A DNA stretch of 64,000 nucleotides from NCBI GenBank assembly GCA_947561715.1, contig OX387197.1, positions 10,723,001-10,787,000 of the forward strand, read 5' to 3'. The first letter of the stretch is position 1. Each line of letters starts with the position of its first letter. Shown in pieces: positions 1 through 12,814 of the stretch. Origin of the DNA: Ascidia mentula (taxonomy: Eukaryota > Chordata > Ascidiacea > Phlebobranchia > Ascidiidae). Both the position numbers and the translations under genes were made by a program. The notes below the pieces were generated by a model. It was not told where the DNA came from. It was given only the letters and a program-made list of their open reading frames with translations, and did no database searches.

Positions 1-1349
1 CACGTGTTCAGTTTCAACCAGAAACTCGACAACATTTACATGAAGCAAGCTGTCAACCGCAGCCCATCCCCTGAACACCTGCCACTCACTTCCAGGTGAG
101 TTTTGTTGTCTTGAAATCCACGCCTCTGTCGCGAAGTTTTGCAACAAGTGGATTGCAGCTTGTTAATTATTCAAGGGTTTCTGAACCGTAATTGTTGCGC
201 AGTGGTTTGTAATTAGGTTAAATGAAAAGCGTAAAAGAGAACAATTCCCTCGAGTTTTGTGTGATGAACGTTTTCTGCAGACGTAACGCGGAGGTCGCTT
301 ATTTGTTTAAAACATCCGTGAGTTTATAGGAGTAGGCGTTTTCTGAAAATCACATCTAACATGAGAAACCGGACTGGCGTCGTTTTTTAGTAAAAGTATC
401 ATATTTTCCGTTCGACCAAGGTGAAGGTTTGGTAAAATTACAACTTCACCACACATGGCAAGGTGCTAAAAGAAAAAGAACCACGTGTATTGGCAAATTG
501 ATTTGAGAATTACGATCGTGACGTCAATCTTTACGATATACCTTCATTATTGCACGCATAGCAACTTTTTTTACTTAACCAGGCTCTATTTTTGACAGAC
601 CGAACTCCCAGAGGAGTCAAAGTCCCTCCTCGCCTCCAAAATCCTCCGTCACTCCTCACGTTCCTCCGACACCCTCCACCTCAGATCTCTATCGTGTCCT
701 CGGCATCCGTTTTAACGACAAGGAGAATCGCGAGCAGAGGTAAATTCATCCACTGTTTGTGTGCTGTTAATTTGTCACAACCCAGAGATTACTAACCGTG
801 TGTGCGAACAATACACATTTTTTCAAAGTTTTGTGGAGCAATGCACAATTGCATGCATGTGGTTATCCCGGATTTGAGGGTTTACCTGTAAAAAAAAGTG
901 AACCTGATTTCAAATGGTCCAAAATCTACACGTAAATCATTGTTTAAAGGATTTTCTTCTGTAGTATTTCAATCTGTTTCTGAAAGACTAACATATATCG
1001 GTCAGTTTACAACTAATTATATTAACACCCCGCATACCTGCATTAACTTTAGAGCAAAATTTGCCACAGTTGCGCTCACCTGCATGCTTTACACCACTAA
1101 CCCATGCATGTTGTTCTAACAAGCTCACCACGCCTCGCATCGCCTCCTGTACGCCACCGTGCGGATGTTGTGTCTCCGCACGCCGACGTCACGTTCGCCT
1201 CTAATTTGCTACTAACCCCAAACTTGCCAACGGAGTGTGGCATTGTCGGTGCTTCCGAAGCAGGGCCTTCATGCCACGACGGTTGTGAGTTCGGAGCGTG
1301 TTCGTCACTGTGTACTGAATTTGACGACATTCGATTGGACCGAGAGTGA
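1..1349 (+). CDS. 3' end of an unidentified gene (last three exons)
   Basis: Three exons join in phase: 1-95, 599-739 and 1124-1349, ending in TGA at 1347-1349. The splice sites are CAG|GTGAGT after 95, GACAG before 599, GAG|GTAAAT after 739 and CTAACAAG before 1124. Each junction splits an AGN codon, so phase agrees throughout. The encoded tail is rich in Ser, Pro and Arg, with a segment DLYRVLGIRFNDKENREQ and a C-terminus ending FDDIRLDRE. It looks like a low-complexity cytoplasmic or disordered C-terminus. No domain is recognisable, so I assign no function. The gene begins to the left of the window. Confidence 0.6.
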
Positions 1350-2998
1350 GCAGTACCAACCGCCTGGATTAGAAATCAAGTGAAATGTGCAAGAATAGCT
1401 TATTTCATATTGCGCTAGTCAAGTTTGAGACCGACTTGGTAGGTTAAAATGCTCCAAGCGCTTGCTTTATATGTCCGGTTTTCGCACTCTACTAGATTCT
1501 AAGCACAGCGATCCGAATGCAGTTGCCAGGTGCTAATGTAGAATATATTCTGCCTTGTTGGATTATTAGCATCTCTGCTGTGCTGATGTATCGCAATTAA
1601 CGCTTACCTGTAACAGTAAACCTTTTCATTGCTAACAACATATGTGCAATACAACGTAACCTGCATATTGATTTGACAGTAGTGCGCGATGAGCTTTGCA
1701 TCTCAAGCCATGTTTGATAAAAAGTAAAATATTGTGCCTTCTTCTTTCTCGCGGTTACTGCTTGCATGTGAGTGCCTTTCACTTTTTGTTTTGCGCGCAA
1801 CTACCGAAGGGTATATTTAAGCACGCTTGTAGGTAATTCAGCTTATCAGTGTTCCGTTTGCATGTAGTTCGTTCCTGTTTTCAACTTTTGCTGTGCGCTT
1901 TGCTACGTTTCATTAATCCTCGACAAAGCTATTCTTACCCTTCTCATTGAGCACGGTGCAGATGCGTGGTGTGGTTTTGTGTGACCAACTTTTACATGTT
2001 TACGATCGCCTCCTTTACAGTCCCAGTCGCCCTGAGGAAGCAAAATTACGAACCTCGAAACGTCAAGCCAAAGACTCTGTTGCGCCCCCTGGCGATTGGA
2101 AAAGAAGTGGGCGCTGTGTGAAACTTGACGACGTCAAAGTTACTCTCTTTCCCAATTAGTTAGTTTGATGCAGATTACTTCACAAGACATTAGGAAAATT
2201 TAAATAGCAATGCAGTCGGTAAATCTTCAACATCTTGCTAGCAGTAGAGAAATTTTGCTTCGAAGTGCCGCTTGATTTACAAAAAAATCATACATACGTT
2301 TTACTGCTATGCACGCTTACTGTCCTTAACAGCTTTATGATAAAATAGTTATATGAGAAACTTGCCTGCTGTGATTCGTGTGTTCTTTAATGCGCGCCAC
2401 CTCCGCTGTGTTTGTTTGCTTTTATTCAATAAACAAAATTAACTCAAAATGTCCAATTCAATACCAATAAACATGCAGTATTATCAGGAGCGTGACAGAT
2501 TGATGTATATTTTAATAAAGCTAAGATTTTAAGTATTAATCGTTTGTTTACTTTTGAAAAACCACTATGTCATTACCTGGTCCCAAATAATGATTCTAAA
2601 CTTAAAAGATTTTCCTCATAACGATGCTGAAACTGCGATCTTAAAAAAAATGATTTTAGAAAATTGTTAATTTGCTTCCGAATATATGTTTTAAAAAACT
2701 CAATAAAACTAATATTTATGCATGACAATATTTTGTGGGATATTCATATAACACCACATCCGCAACCACTTTTTCTATTCGCGATCCAGATTTTCACTTG
2801 TCGCTAAAGAAAGGTTTCATAAATCCTATATTGACCGTTTTGTTTGCCGAATCGAAAAAAATGCCGTCCTCACAATAAGCGGGACCGACCGACATTTGCT
2901 TGCAGTGCGCTGTGAGTTTCGTAAACAAAATCAAAAATAGAGTCAGGCAATTGTATTCACATGCAGTGTGAGGAATTCCAAGACTGAATAAGTTCAAC
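1350..2998. other. intergenic region: probable 3' UTR and spacer
   Basis: No gene is supported here. AATAAA-type polyadenylation signals occur near 2428 and 2466 and could serve the gene ending at 1349. A 70-codon open frame at 1947-2159 carries a CTGAGGAAG...CGAAACGTC motif at about 2031-2065. Motifs of this kind recur next to some animal retroelements, but nothing else here supports a mobile element. Confidence 0.4.
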
Positions 2999-5900
2999 AT
3001 GACTGATTTGCCAACATCGGTCTATAATTCTACGACAATGTCTGAAGGTACGTTATCTGTCTTTACATTGTTGATGTTTTTCTGTTGATAGCTTTTGTTT
3101 TATCTTTATGACAAAGGTAATTTAACGTAATAATTCAGTGGTTTACAGCTCTTTTCACTTTTAATTAAGTTATGAATTGTTTTCCCTGACCAGATCTATG
3201 AGATATTGTGAAGCAGCGTATATTGTAACGTCCTGAAAGAACTTAGCGACCCACTGGTCGAAAAGCGATGCTCTAATCTTTTCAAAAAGTGTTAGTTTGT
3301 TAAGAAAGCGCACGCAAAATTAGCTATGTGTTGCAGACTGCACATGAACTATGTTACATGATCTTCTGCGTTGTTCCAACTTCCCGGTTAAACAATTTTT
3401 ATCTGCTGTGATCGTAAACTCGGTGACTGTTTTGCATGAAAAGTGAATCGCACAAATTGCATCGGCAACACATTTGCATATGTGAAACGAAGAAATGAAT
3501 TTGTAATATTTCAGCCCTCTCGACAAAGCAACAATTACGAACGTGTTGTTGTCAGAGAGAACATTTACCAACATTTTAAATAATCAATTTATAATGCTCC
3601 AGACACGCAGATGCTCGCCATGTTTTACGAGTGATTTAACACAGACAGTGACGTAGTTTCGCGTGATAAATAATGTGTTTACACATGGCTAATAAAAATG
3701 TACGCGCCTTGATGGAAACGAACTCTCAAACTGCTAAAATTGCAATTTCATCGTAACATAGAGTCTTAATTAGGCAGTTGGATTCATATTTGGATTCATA
3801 CGTTTGAAAACGTGAGAAACTAGCAGAAAAAAGGAACTAACCGATGTGGGCGTTTTTCGAAAAAGTATACACAACTAAAGGAAAAAGCAAGCAAACAATT
3901 TTTTCGTTCGAAAGGCGAATTGCAAACAGGTTCAGTCGAAAGAAGCAGGAAATTCATGTAAATTAAAAACAACACAGGGGGTTTTCCGCAAACGCACCAA
4001 TGTAGTGTTTGCTTTTTCATCAACCCAGCTTGTGACTGAAATTAAAAATTATTTTTTGGGACGGGACCTCTATAGGATATTGAGGCGAAACAACAAAGAA
4101 TATATCGAGATATGAGAAAGCAACAAACAGAATGTAAATGTTTCCTAAAATAAACAACTTCCCACAATTTGAACATATCGTAATTGTTAAGGTGCTTTCA
4201 TACAAACCGTGGACTTTGCAACATTACCATACCCGTATGTAATATTATGAATTGCTTTGCTACCCTTCAGAAAGAATTACTTCCTTCACATCCAACGTCG
4301 CCGTGTCGGTAATCATAGGAATTCTCCTGATTGTTGGAACTGCGGGCAACATCCTCACAATCATTGTGATCCTCACTAATAAGCATCTTCAAACCGTCTC
4401 CAACTCGTTCATCTTCAGTCTCTGTGTGTCCGATCTGATCTCAGCCATCGTGTGTTCGCCGTTGTGGCTTTATCGTCGAACGTGGGGATTCGACCAATGG
4501 AAGATTGGCCTGTTTCTTTGTAAGCAAGTTTGTACTTCCGATTGCACGTTAAAAATTTTTCAATGGCGAAATAGACATATTTGAAGACAAAATTATTTAC
4601 AAACACATGTGGTATCAAGAATATCCGACGGGGAAAAGTACCTTGCTTTTCTAAGGGCATCAAAGTTTTTATTCCACTACCGAAAATTTGTCTCGTGTGC
4701 GCTGGTAAAAAGATATCCACTATTATTGATGGTTCAAACCTTGGGGAGCCACAATTGACAACATCGGAACCACGCGTTTCTGTATTTTTGGCCTGAATTT
4801 AAAAGTAAATTACGATATTTTCCATTAAACCATCATTGCAACATGAACCGAAACACTCCAGGATGCGGATGGGACAACTCGAAGCGGGGCAGAATCGATA
4901 AATATTAAACCGCAGTTAAAAACCTAACTGTGTGTAAAGCAAAATTGTTTATCTTGGTCTCACTGTACTTCCGCTAAAAGACATATGGCGCCCACTCAAA
5001 ACGTAAATCCATACCCGTTTCGTTTTGCCCCGGCATCGATTTGGTTGACGCCCCTTCCCTAAGTTTTATGGTGCGGAATTGCCACGGTGAGAAAAATATT
5101 TACTCTGCTGGCTCTACCGGGAAAACCCCGGTGCACGATACTGGGTAACTGACGCAAGAGCTTGCGATGACAACAGACTTTAAGACCCAAGGGTTCTTAA
5201 ATATTGATCTTTGGTCATATGTTATAACCAAAGGAAGGTTGGAAAGATGTTTAATTCAAATTTTTCAGTTACTTTTTTTAGATGATTTACTACGTTACGC
5301 GGTGACATACAGTTTTGACTGATATACTTAACTTCTGATCTGTTTGCTTAACTAAATCCTCTTGTTTTGAAATATAACTGCAACAAATTTTGTATATCAT
5401 TCTGTAAGCGTAAACGACAACACGTGACTTCGGTAGCTACAATTATCGATTTTTGAGGTTTAACCTCTTCGTGATATTACCTTTTATGTCGTATTCGGCG
5501 CTAAACAAACACTTATACTTGTCCATGGTACAAGGTCTGTAGATTTCCAATCGTTTTTTCTTTCGCTTTTAGAATATAGAAAATCTTCGTGTTTTCAGTG
5601 CATATTATATTCACACTTTTTAACTATTAATCCTGATAGTAAGATATTATGCTAAGTCCACACAACATGAGTATTTGCTGAATTCTGTCAAAACAGCAAT
5701 AGTAAAAATTACTAAATACCTCAAATTATTTCCGGGATACAACAATATTTTCACCTCCCAGGCCAGTTCTATTGGGCGAGCGACTTTGCAACAAGCTACG
5801 TGACGTCACTACATATTTTGTCGTTTGCCGGTTTGCGCTTTATCGCCATCAAGCGGCCATTTCTGGTGGCTAAGATTCAAAAAAGAATTGCCTGGATGTA

Positions 5901-7077
5901 TGTATGTTGCCTGTGGCTTTTAGCAATCGTTGCCGCCATTCCTATGACCATGTTTGTCGGAGTTTGCAACAAAACAGGCATGTAATGACGAGACATTTTT
6001 TTTTAAATCCCAATACATTTTTTACCTAACTGGAATACAGATGGACGCTTCGGGAGGAGTTGGCCTTCATGTTCTATTCTTGAAAACCCTGAAAGTACTT
6101 GTTGCGTGGAACAGTACTTGATCTACATGGCAACTGTCAGCACAATTTTCTTTTATTTACCCGAGATTCTGGTCATTGTTTTTTCGATATGTATTGCTTA
6201 CTCACTGGACCAGCGTCGCAGGTAAGTTGGTGCAATTTGTAGATTAAAGACATTTACTTGCATCAAGCGTCTATGAAATGTAAAATCGCCGAACTACCAG
6301 CTTATTCAAGTACAACAATAAACAACAACGTAACGTTACATTAAAAATATGCAAATGTATACAGCTTATTCAAGTACAACAATAAACAACAACGTAACGT
6401 TTACATTAATAATATGCAAATTTGTTACAACTTGTTGAATGTTTTTGTGAAGTATTTCCTTTTTTAACAACTGACCCAAATTCTAATCATGTTTGGGACA
6501 AAAGGTTTACGGATTGTCACTTTTTAGATGGCGCCAGAAGTGCAATTGTCCCGTTACGACACCTTGCAACAGTCCAAAACCGAAGGGGCAAGTCAACGCC
6601 GTGTTTTCATGGAGTGCAAATCTTCCTGATGTAATAGCGGAAGCCACGAGCAGTCAAGCAGCTCACCAGGAGGGGGCGCCATGTGATCAAACTATTTCAC
6701 CAGCGGGGAGGCCGTACGCGGTGAAGAAGAACAAAAAAAATGTGGCATGCCCAAAACCTTCTACCTCAAATGAAACCAACTACAGCAACATGCAGAAAGC
6801 TTTCATTCAACTTACCCTCATCGTCATCGCGTTTTTAGTCGGTTACGTGCCAACGACAGTGTACCTTCTGTGGACGACACGCACTCTAAAGGACGATAAG
6901 TCTGCAGCATTGGCTGATTACTGGTTTGGAGTTGCGTCATACATTTGCCTTCGTTTCAGCGAGTGCATGAACCCACTTTTATACAATTTGGGCTCGACCA
7001 ACTTGCGGCGAGCTTCAAAACGCCTCATGCGACGACTATTCAATGGCAAGGAACAACCACATGTAACCGTGCACTAA
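2999..7077 (+). CDS. class A (rhodopsin-like) G-protein-coupled receptor, orphan
   Basis: Five exons join in phase: 2999-3047, 4271-4519, 5762-5977, 6041-6221 and 6528-7077. The N-terminus is short with an Asn-Ser-Thr glycosylation site. TM1 carries GTAGN, TM2 FSLCVSD and ECL1 a conserved Trp. TM3 starts with the disulphide Cys and has an Asp seven residues later (position 3.32), as in amine receptors. TM7 has NPLLY. Unusual features: the DRY motif reads LRF, the TM6 aromatic toggle is Tyr (GYVP), and intron 3 has a GC donor (CAG|GCATGT at 5978). The third cytoplasmic loop is long and polar. The D3.32 hints at a biogenic amine ligand, but this is inference and no subfamily is assigned. A decayed copy of the last exon lies at about 12377-12620. 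Confidence 0.85.
6300..6421 (+). repeat. tandem direct repeat, two units of about 62 bp
   Basis: In the last intron of the GPCR gene a unit beginning CTTATTCAAGTACAACAATA and ending in ATATGCAAAT occurs twice, near 6300 and 6363. The copies differ by only a few bases. It looks like a recent local duplication with no coding content. Confidence 0.8.
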
Positions 7078-7685
7078 AGTTATGTTCCTGCGCGTTTTCC
7101 CCTTATATCAAGAACCTCAACGTTGTGTATTTATTGGTAACTTTCATAAGTTATATCATCTGCCCTTACAGTTGACTTTCCATTTTAGCTGCATTTTGCA
7201 TTTTTCGCATGTGTATGTTTCTGTTGCTATTGCACTTTTGAGGTGGTTGTGATAACGGAACCGGAGATAAGCGGATTTATTTCGTTTCCCATCACGTGAT
7301 ATCACAGACGTTAACATTAAATTAATCTGATTATTACAATTCAAATATCCGTTTCTGTTTTATCCTAACTTGTGGGATATTTTGAGTCGTATGATCATAA
7401 TCGGATTTGGAATAAGTAAAGTTCCCGGTGGCAGATATATAAGCAGCGGCCAAGCGACAAGAAGTCATCAGTTGCTGACCAACAATCAGCAGAGCAGTCG
7501 TTAACTGAACAGCGAACAGTATTATAGTTACAATAGGCGAAGTTGAATGACCAGCGGTAGAGTATTGTTAAGATTTTTTTAAATAAATCGTTATGTATAT
7601 GTGGAGACTGCAATGCAGAAGAGTTGTCGGTTCGAAATATACATGGAATTCATTTTACTTTTTCAGGTTAAAACCGCATAATATC
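7078..7685 (+). promoter_or_regulatory. promoter and 5' UTR of tyrosinase-related gene copy 1
   Basis: A block from about 7272 to 7560 is almost identical to the region ahead of the second TYRP gene (about 12815-13090). It contains a palindromic E-box TCACGTGA at 7292-7299, the form preferred by MITF/TFE bHLH-ZIP factors. A TATA box TATATAA lies at 7436-7442, 144 bp further on. The leader seems to contain an intron: a donor GTAGAG near 7555 and an acceptor TTTTTCAG at about 7659-7666, just ahead of the ATG at 7686. MITF control of melanogenic genes is established in chordates; its action here is inferred from the site. Confidence 0.7.
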
Positions 7686-10544
7686 ATGGCTTACTCTATC
7701 TTTGTGATCGTTTGTGCCCTTGCGGCATTATACTGCAACTCCGTAAATGCACAATTTCCTCGCATTTGCGCCACTTTTGAGGCAATTGTGGCGCACGAAT
7801 GTTGTCCGCTAGTGGGCGACACTGGGTCACAGTGCGGGGAAGCGGAAGGACGTGGATCTTGTCAGAATATCGCAATTGACGAACTTCCACATGGAAACCA
7901 ATACGTTCTGGTTGGAATTGATGATCGTGAAAGGTGGCCAGAACGTTTCTTCAACAGGTCAGTAAATATTAAAGTGTATTTTTAGGTTGTTGGAATACGT
8001 ATTTCGTAGGTTAAGAACACGTTTTGACAAATAAATATGTATTATGAGAAAAACAATCAATTTACGATATTCAATAGTACAAAATCCAGATGTGTGTTAA
8101 TAAAAAATACGTATCGATTCCAGATCGTGTGTGTGCAACTCTAACTATGGTGGTTTCGACTGCTCGGGATGCAAATACGGATGGCAGGGCGATGATTGCC
8201 AGCAAAGGAAACCTGCCACAGTGCGAAGGAACATACTTAACATGACTGAAGACGAACGAACAACATTTCTTGACATTTTAGACCAATCCAAAACCGCCAT
8301 CCATCCCGACTACGTCATCGCCCAGGACCACTACAGGTTGCATTTATGTGGTCCAGTCAAACTTTTTGCAACATGTTATATTACATTTGCGTACAAACAA
8401 ATACCTCAAATTTGCAATTTATGCATGTAAATGTCAAAAAAACTTCAACCTAAACGGAAAGATATAAATTTAAATACGAATACTTTGAAAAAAGACTGAC
8501 GTAGAGAGTAAAGACAACATATCGGATCATTAACATCTAGCGATAAATATTCTTTCCGCAGAAACCTCATTCCGGAAAACAGCACCGAGCCAAACTTCAT
8601 CAATGTTTCCATCTACGATCTGTTCGTGTGGGTTCATTATTACTCGGTGCGTGACACTCTCCTCGGTCCTGGACAAGCTTACACTGCAATAGATTTCTCC
8701 CATGAGGGTCCAGCTTTTCTTACTTGGCACCGCATGCATTTGCTCGGTTTGGAAGCAGATCTCCAACGTCTCTCCGGTGACCCGACATTCGCTTTGCCTT
8801 ATTGGGATTTCGCCGTTGGAGGTTTGTTCAATGTGGCTTTGTAACCACAAATAAGTCAACCTGAAACCCCTGCATAAATGAATTCGGGCGTTATTTCCTC
8901 TAATGTCATATATATTTTTTCTAAAATCAATTTAAAACATAAAAGAACGAACATTTTGTGGCCTTATTCCAATGAATATCTGCAGGCAGAAAGTATTTTG
9001 TTTATGTAATTGTGTATCCAAGGTGAAGGCCTTGTCAAAATTACTAAACAAAGTAACATGTTCAATAAGTAAATTCCCACGCCCAACATTAATTATTCAC
9101 GTTAGGTACTGAGTGCGATATCTGCACCGACGATATGTTGGGAGGTCGCGATCCCGCCGATCCAACTCGTCTTGGTCCCAATTCCCGATTTGCCGACTGG
9201 GATGTAATTTGTCTCAGTCTCGATTGGTTCAACGACAACATCAAGCTGTGCAACGGAACTGCCGAAGGTAAACAAGACAATTTTTCCCTATAGCTACATC
9301 AAAGTAATATTTTATGCTTTGTTCGTATTACAATTCAAAAAATGAACGAGCCACGAATTAAGAATAACATTTTGCACATTTCATTTTTTTTTACTTTTAT
9401 CCAGGAACCATTCGCCGAAACCCTGGTGGTAACACTGACCGACCCGCCGTCCAATCCCTTCCGAACCCTGAAGACGTGGCGGAATGTGTGGAGGTTGACA
9501 CATACGACACCCTCCCCTTTTTCTCCAACTCAGCTGGAAGCTTCAGAAACGCACTTGAGGGTAAAATTTACCTTTGTTCATGTAAGTGATTTTAATGACG
9601 CGCCATTTTCATTACATCACAGGTTACTCCGAACCGGACGGAGAGTTTGAAATTGGTGTGCGAACTTTACACAACTTGGCTCACTTGTTCTTGAACGGCA
9701 CCGGGGGACAAACGCACGCTTCGGCAAACGATCCGATATTTGTTCTCTTGCACACTTACACCGACGCCATTTTTGAGGAATGGTTGAAGAGGTGGAGGCC
9801 AAAGTTATTTGCCAAGTTTAATTATAGGAAAAAATTGTGTACAATTTGCAAGACGATCAGACATAATTTGATATTTCCTGTCCATTAAAGCGAAACATTG
9901 TACAGTTTTGATGCAACAAGATTTTTGTTTTCAAGATCGAATGCCACTACCGCCGATTACCCAACTGAAGATGCACCGATTGGACACAACCTTGACTTCA
10001 ACATGGTTCCATTCTTCCCTCCAATCACAAACCGGGAAATGTTTGTCGCCTCCGATCAACTGGGATATAATTACGCCGTGGACTTTGCAGGTGACAAAAA
10101 AAACATGCGTAGTTTTTGGCAAATCGGTAAGAATAGTAAAAAGGCAAATGCGAAAGGAGGTTTTTGACTGCTATTTCGATCCTAAACTTCTACACAAGGT
10201 CTGTGCTTTAATTAAACAAATTGTGGCATATTTGTGTTATTGGTAACAACGAACGTCATTTTCTATTTTTACAATAACTATAAAACTGTAACAGCACAGT
10301 AATTGTAATCCTAACACACTAATGTTTTCATTTGATTGTTGTAATTGTAGAAGTGAGCGCTTTGGAGTCGGAACCTTCTTTCATCTGGGCGATAGTTGGC
10401 GTTTCGGCATTTGTCGTCCTGGCAGCGTTGGTTGTTGTGTTGATCAGCTCACTTAAACGGTACCGACAGAAGAAGAAGGAAGACAGTCTGTACCAAAGCA
10501 TCATCGAAGACGACGCCCACAAAGGCGTTAAATACACAGCTTAA
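7686..10544 (+). CDS. TYRP: tyrosinase-related protein (TYRP1/2-like), copy 1
   Basis: Eight exons: 7686-7957, 8124-8336, 8562-8821, 9106-9267, 9405-9560, 9623-9791, 9936-10090 and 10351-10544, all phase-consistent, giving about 526 residues. Order: signal peptide (~1-22), Cys-rich N-terminus with an EGF-like segment (~92-117), tyrosinase domain, membrane helix (~473-497), short tail. All copper ligands are visible. CuA His are near 187, 209 and 218 ([21 protein letters not shown]). CuB His are near 371, 375 and 398 ([17 protein letters not shown]). The CuB region matches vertebrate TYRP1 better than tyrosinase. The tail has a YQSI-type sorting signal, which fits melanosome or lysosome-related organelle targeting. 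The stop is followed at once by AATAAA (10545-10550). The probable role is oxidation or tautomerisation of melanin intermediates in pigment cells, inferred from family. Confidence 0.93.
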
Positions 10545-11543
10545 AATAAATATCGTTTGCTTCAAGGAATTAGATAATATTCGTCCAGTGAAATATTGTT
10601 TGTTGTTGGCGTATTGGTGACTACATTTCGCACATTACACAAACTCAAATGTATGCCTATGAAATTATTGCTTTTGGGGAGGACTAGATTCTGATATATT
10701 CAAAGCAAGAACGTTTTAGAACGCAGAACATTCCGTTTCCTATTCGGCGTCAAATAGCAAGGTCTGTAATGAAAAATTTCCACCATACTCCGGCAGATGT
10801 CAATGTGAACGTGGCAGCCATTGTATAACTTGATGAAAGTTCCTGCCCAACAACAGAGCGTCGGTCTGATTCGTTTGAAAACAATTGCTTTTCATATTAT
10901 TTGTTGTGTTTTCAATTTTATTTGCACAAACTCTTTGACAAATATTATAAACGTCCTGTGGAATGGAAAAAATATTGTACCTAATTACTTTTTACACCTA
11001 ATATTTGTACGATCCTTCGTCATGCTTGGAATCTTTGTCTTATGTGGTTTTCATGGTGTCCCAAAATCGGTGTTCACATTTTGTCAACTATTCACGTGAC
11101 ATAAAACAGGTCAATTACTCAGGTTCAAAGCAGGGCTCATATGGTCTATTATGAGCACTTGTTAATTGTTAGCAAAGTCAGTAGGGGTTGATTAAGTCAT
11201 TAGAGGACCTGCAGTCTAAACACTCGAGATTTTGATGTGTGCATTATGCAAAATATAAAGATTCAACCACACACAATTTAGTGTTAATTTTTGTGTATTT
11301 TCACTACAATTAATAAAGTATCACCCAAACAGCACATGAATGATGAATCTTCGGTAATGCTCTACCAGAATGCTCTTACGTAGGCCTGTGTGCTATTTTG
11401 CTTGATAAATAATCCATTCCTGATACCAGTTGGTCGTGGTTTTTCACGTTGGATCATCAAAAAATAAACTTTTCGAAATATATCATACATTGATAAAAAT
11501 ATGTGTTGATTAAAAGTTCTTGATCACACTATATTACACAGTT

Positions 11544-11870
11544 CAATCCAGACAACTATGCCAACAGACATATATACTGCTTGATAGTCGGGAGAGAATA
11601 GGCGACCAGCTCTTCTAAACCAAAAATGAGAGCAGTGTATACATGGGTGCAATACAGCATTATAGACGTTCTGTTATTATAACTTTCACCATATGTTTGC
11701 GACATCCTAAGACCTGCCCGTAAAACCACCATCTGCGGTAAACTGGTCTGCAGTGAATAAAACGCTTGGGGTCCAGTTGTGTAACAAAGAGTTTATTTCA
11801 ACAAAACCTTTCGCGACTTTAGCGCTATTTACAACTGGCAACTGAGCAAACCATTGTGTTTCTATCAGCA
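11544..11870 (+). pseudogene. relic of CIMIP2/FAM166 exons 3 and 4
   Basis: The stretch at 11544-11680 matches exon 3 of the downstream CIMIP2 gene (19370-19469) and the intron start beyond it. Shared runs include GGGAGAGAATAGGCGACCA, then TACATGGGT and ACGTTCTGTTATT. Another short match, GCAACTGAGCAAA with flanks at about 11820-11865, corresponds to exon 4 (near 19665). The reading frame is lost through many substitutions and small indels. I read it as the dead CIMIP2 copy left by the tandem duplication that also doubled TYRP. Confidence 0.75.
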
Positions 11871-12376
11871 AGATCACGTGATTACTGTAGAGATGTACTA
11901 TTACACAAAATATTCAAATTACAACCAACATTCGGCCGAATCCGAAAATAATCCGAATATTTAATGACGTCATAAAGTTTTGCATCAGTCGGAAAAAGAC
12001 CTGGTTCCACCACAAATAATGATTTGTTTTGGCCAACTGCAGATATTCGAATTCGGTAGAATACCCATGTTTTTGTGTGGGTACAGCTTTGTCCAGGGCG
12101 GCTTGATATCCATTTGTCACTTTCCAGTGCCACTGGCGGAGATCCTTATAGGATATACGATAAATCTTTGAGAGGAAATCACTTTCACAAATGGGCGTAA
12201 CACTTATAACCTTTTTAATTTTGTCGGTGTCAATGCAATAGCAGTTATTATGTGCAAAAAGATGATTTTATTCTGATGTATTCTTGCACTAGCAACATAA
12301 TTCCGTTCAGCACATTTATGTAGGATTCAGTGTCAGTATTCGGATTGTGTTCTGCTCATTCTTTGGCATAACCAGA

Positions 12377-12620
12377 AGGTGGCGCCATGTGATGAGAATT
12401 TTTCACTAGCGAGAAGCACAAAGCGGCCCAAAGTACCAAAAAAACCTGGCATGCTTATTACTACAGCAACTTGCAAAAAGTCTTTTGCTTTCCTTATTGG
12501 TAATGAGCTTTCAGTCGGTGACATTTTGGTTTCAGCAAGGGCAGAAAATAGGCAAAATTTTGCACAATTTGGGCTCCTCTTACGTGACTGTTCGATGGCG
12601 AGGTACAGCCGCAGTAACCA
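12377..12620 (+). pseudogene. relic of the last exon of the upstream GPCR
   Basis: This region aligns with the GPCR terminal exon (6528-7077). Matching landmarks are GGCGCCATGTGAT, CTGGCATGC against TGGCATGCCC, CTACAGCAACTTGCA against the live copy near 6781, and ACAATTTGGGCTC ahead of GTTCGATGGC. The TM6-TM7 coding part is partly deleted and the frame is broken. It sits in front of TYRP copy 2 just as the intact exon sits in front of TYRP copy 1, so it belongs to the same duplication. Confidence 0.78.
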
Positions 12621-12814
12621 TGCGCTTAGTAATGTTGGCACGTGTCTCCAACAACAGACAACATGTTTCAAGTTAACCTCATCGTTGTGTATCAGCTGCA
12701 AACTTGCATTTTATACAAAATGAATTTTTGCATTTATTACATTTTTTTCTGGTAACTGCTTTAGTTAAATCACATTTATATGGTTGTTGTTCTAATCAAA
12801 CAACCACAAATAAA

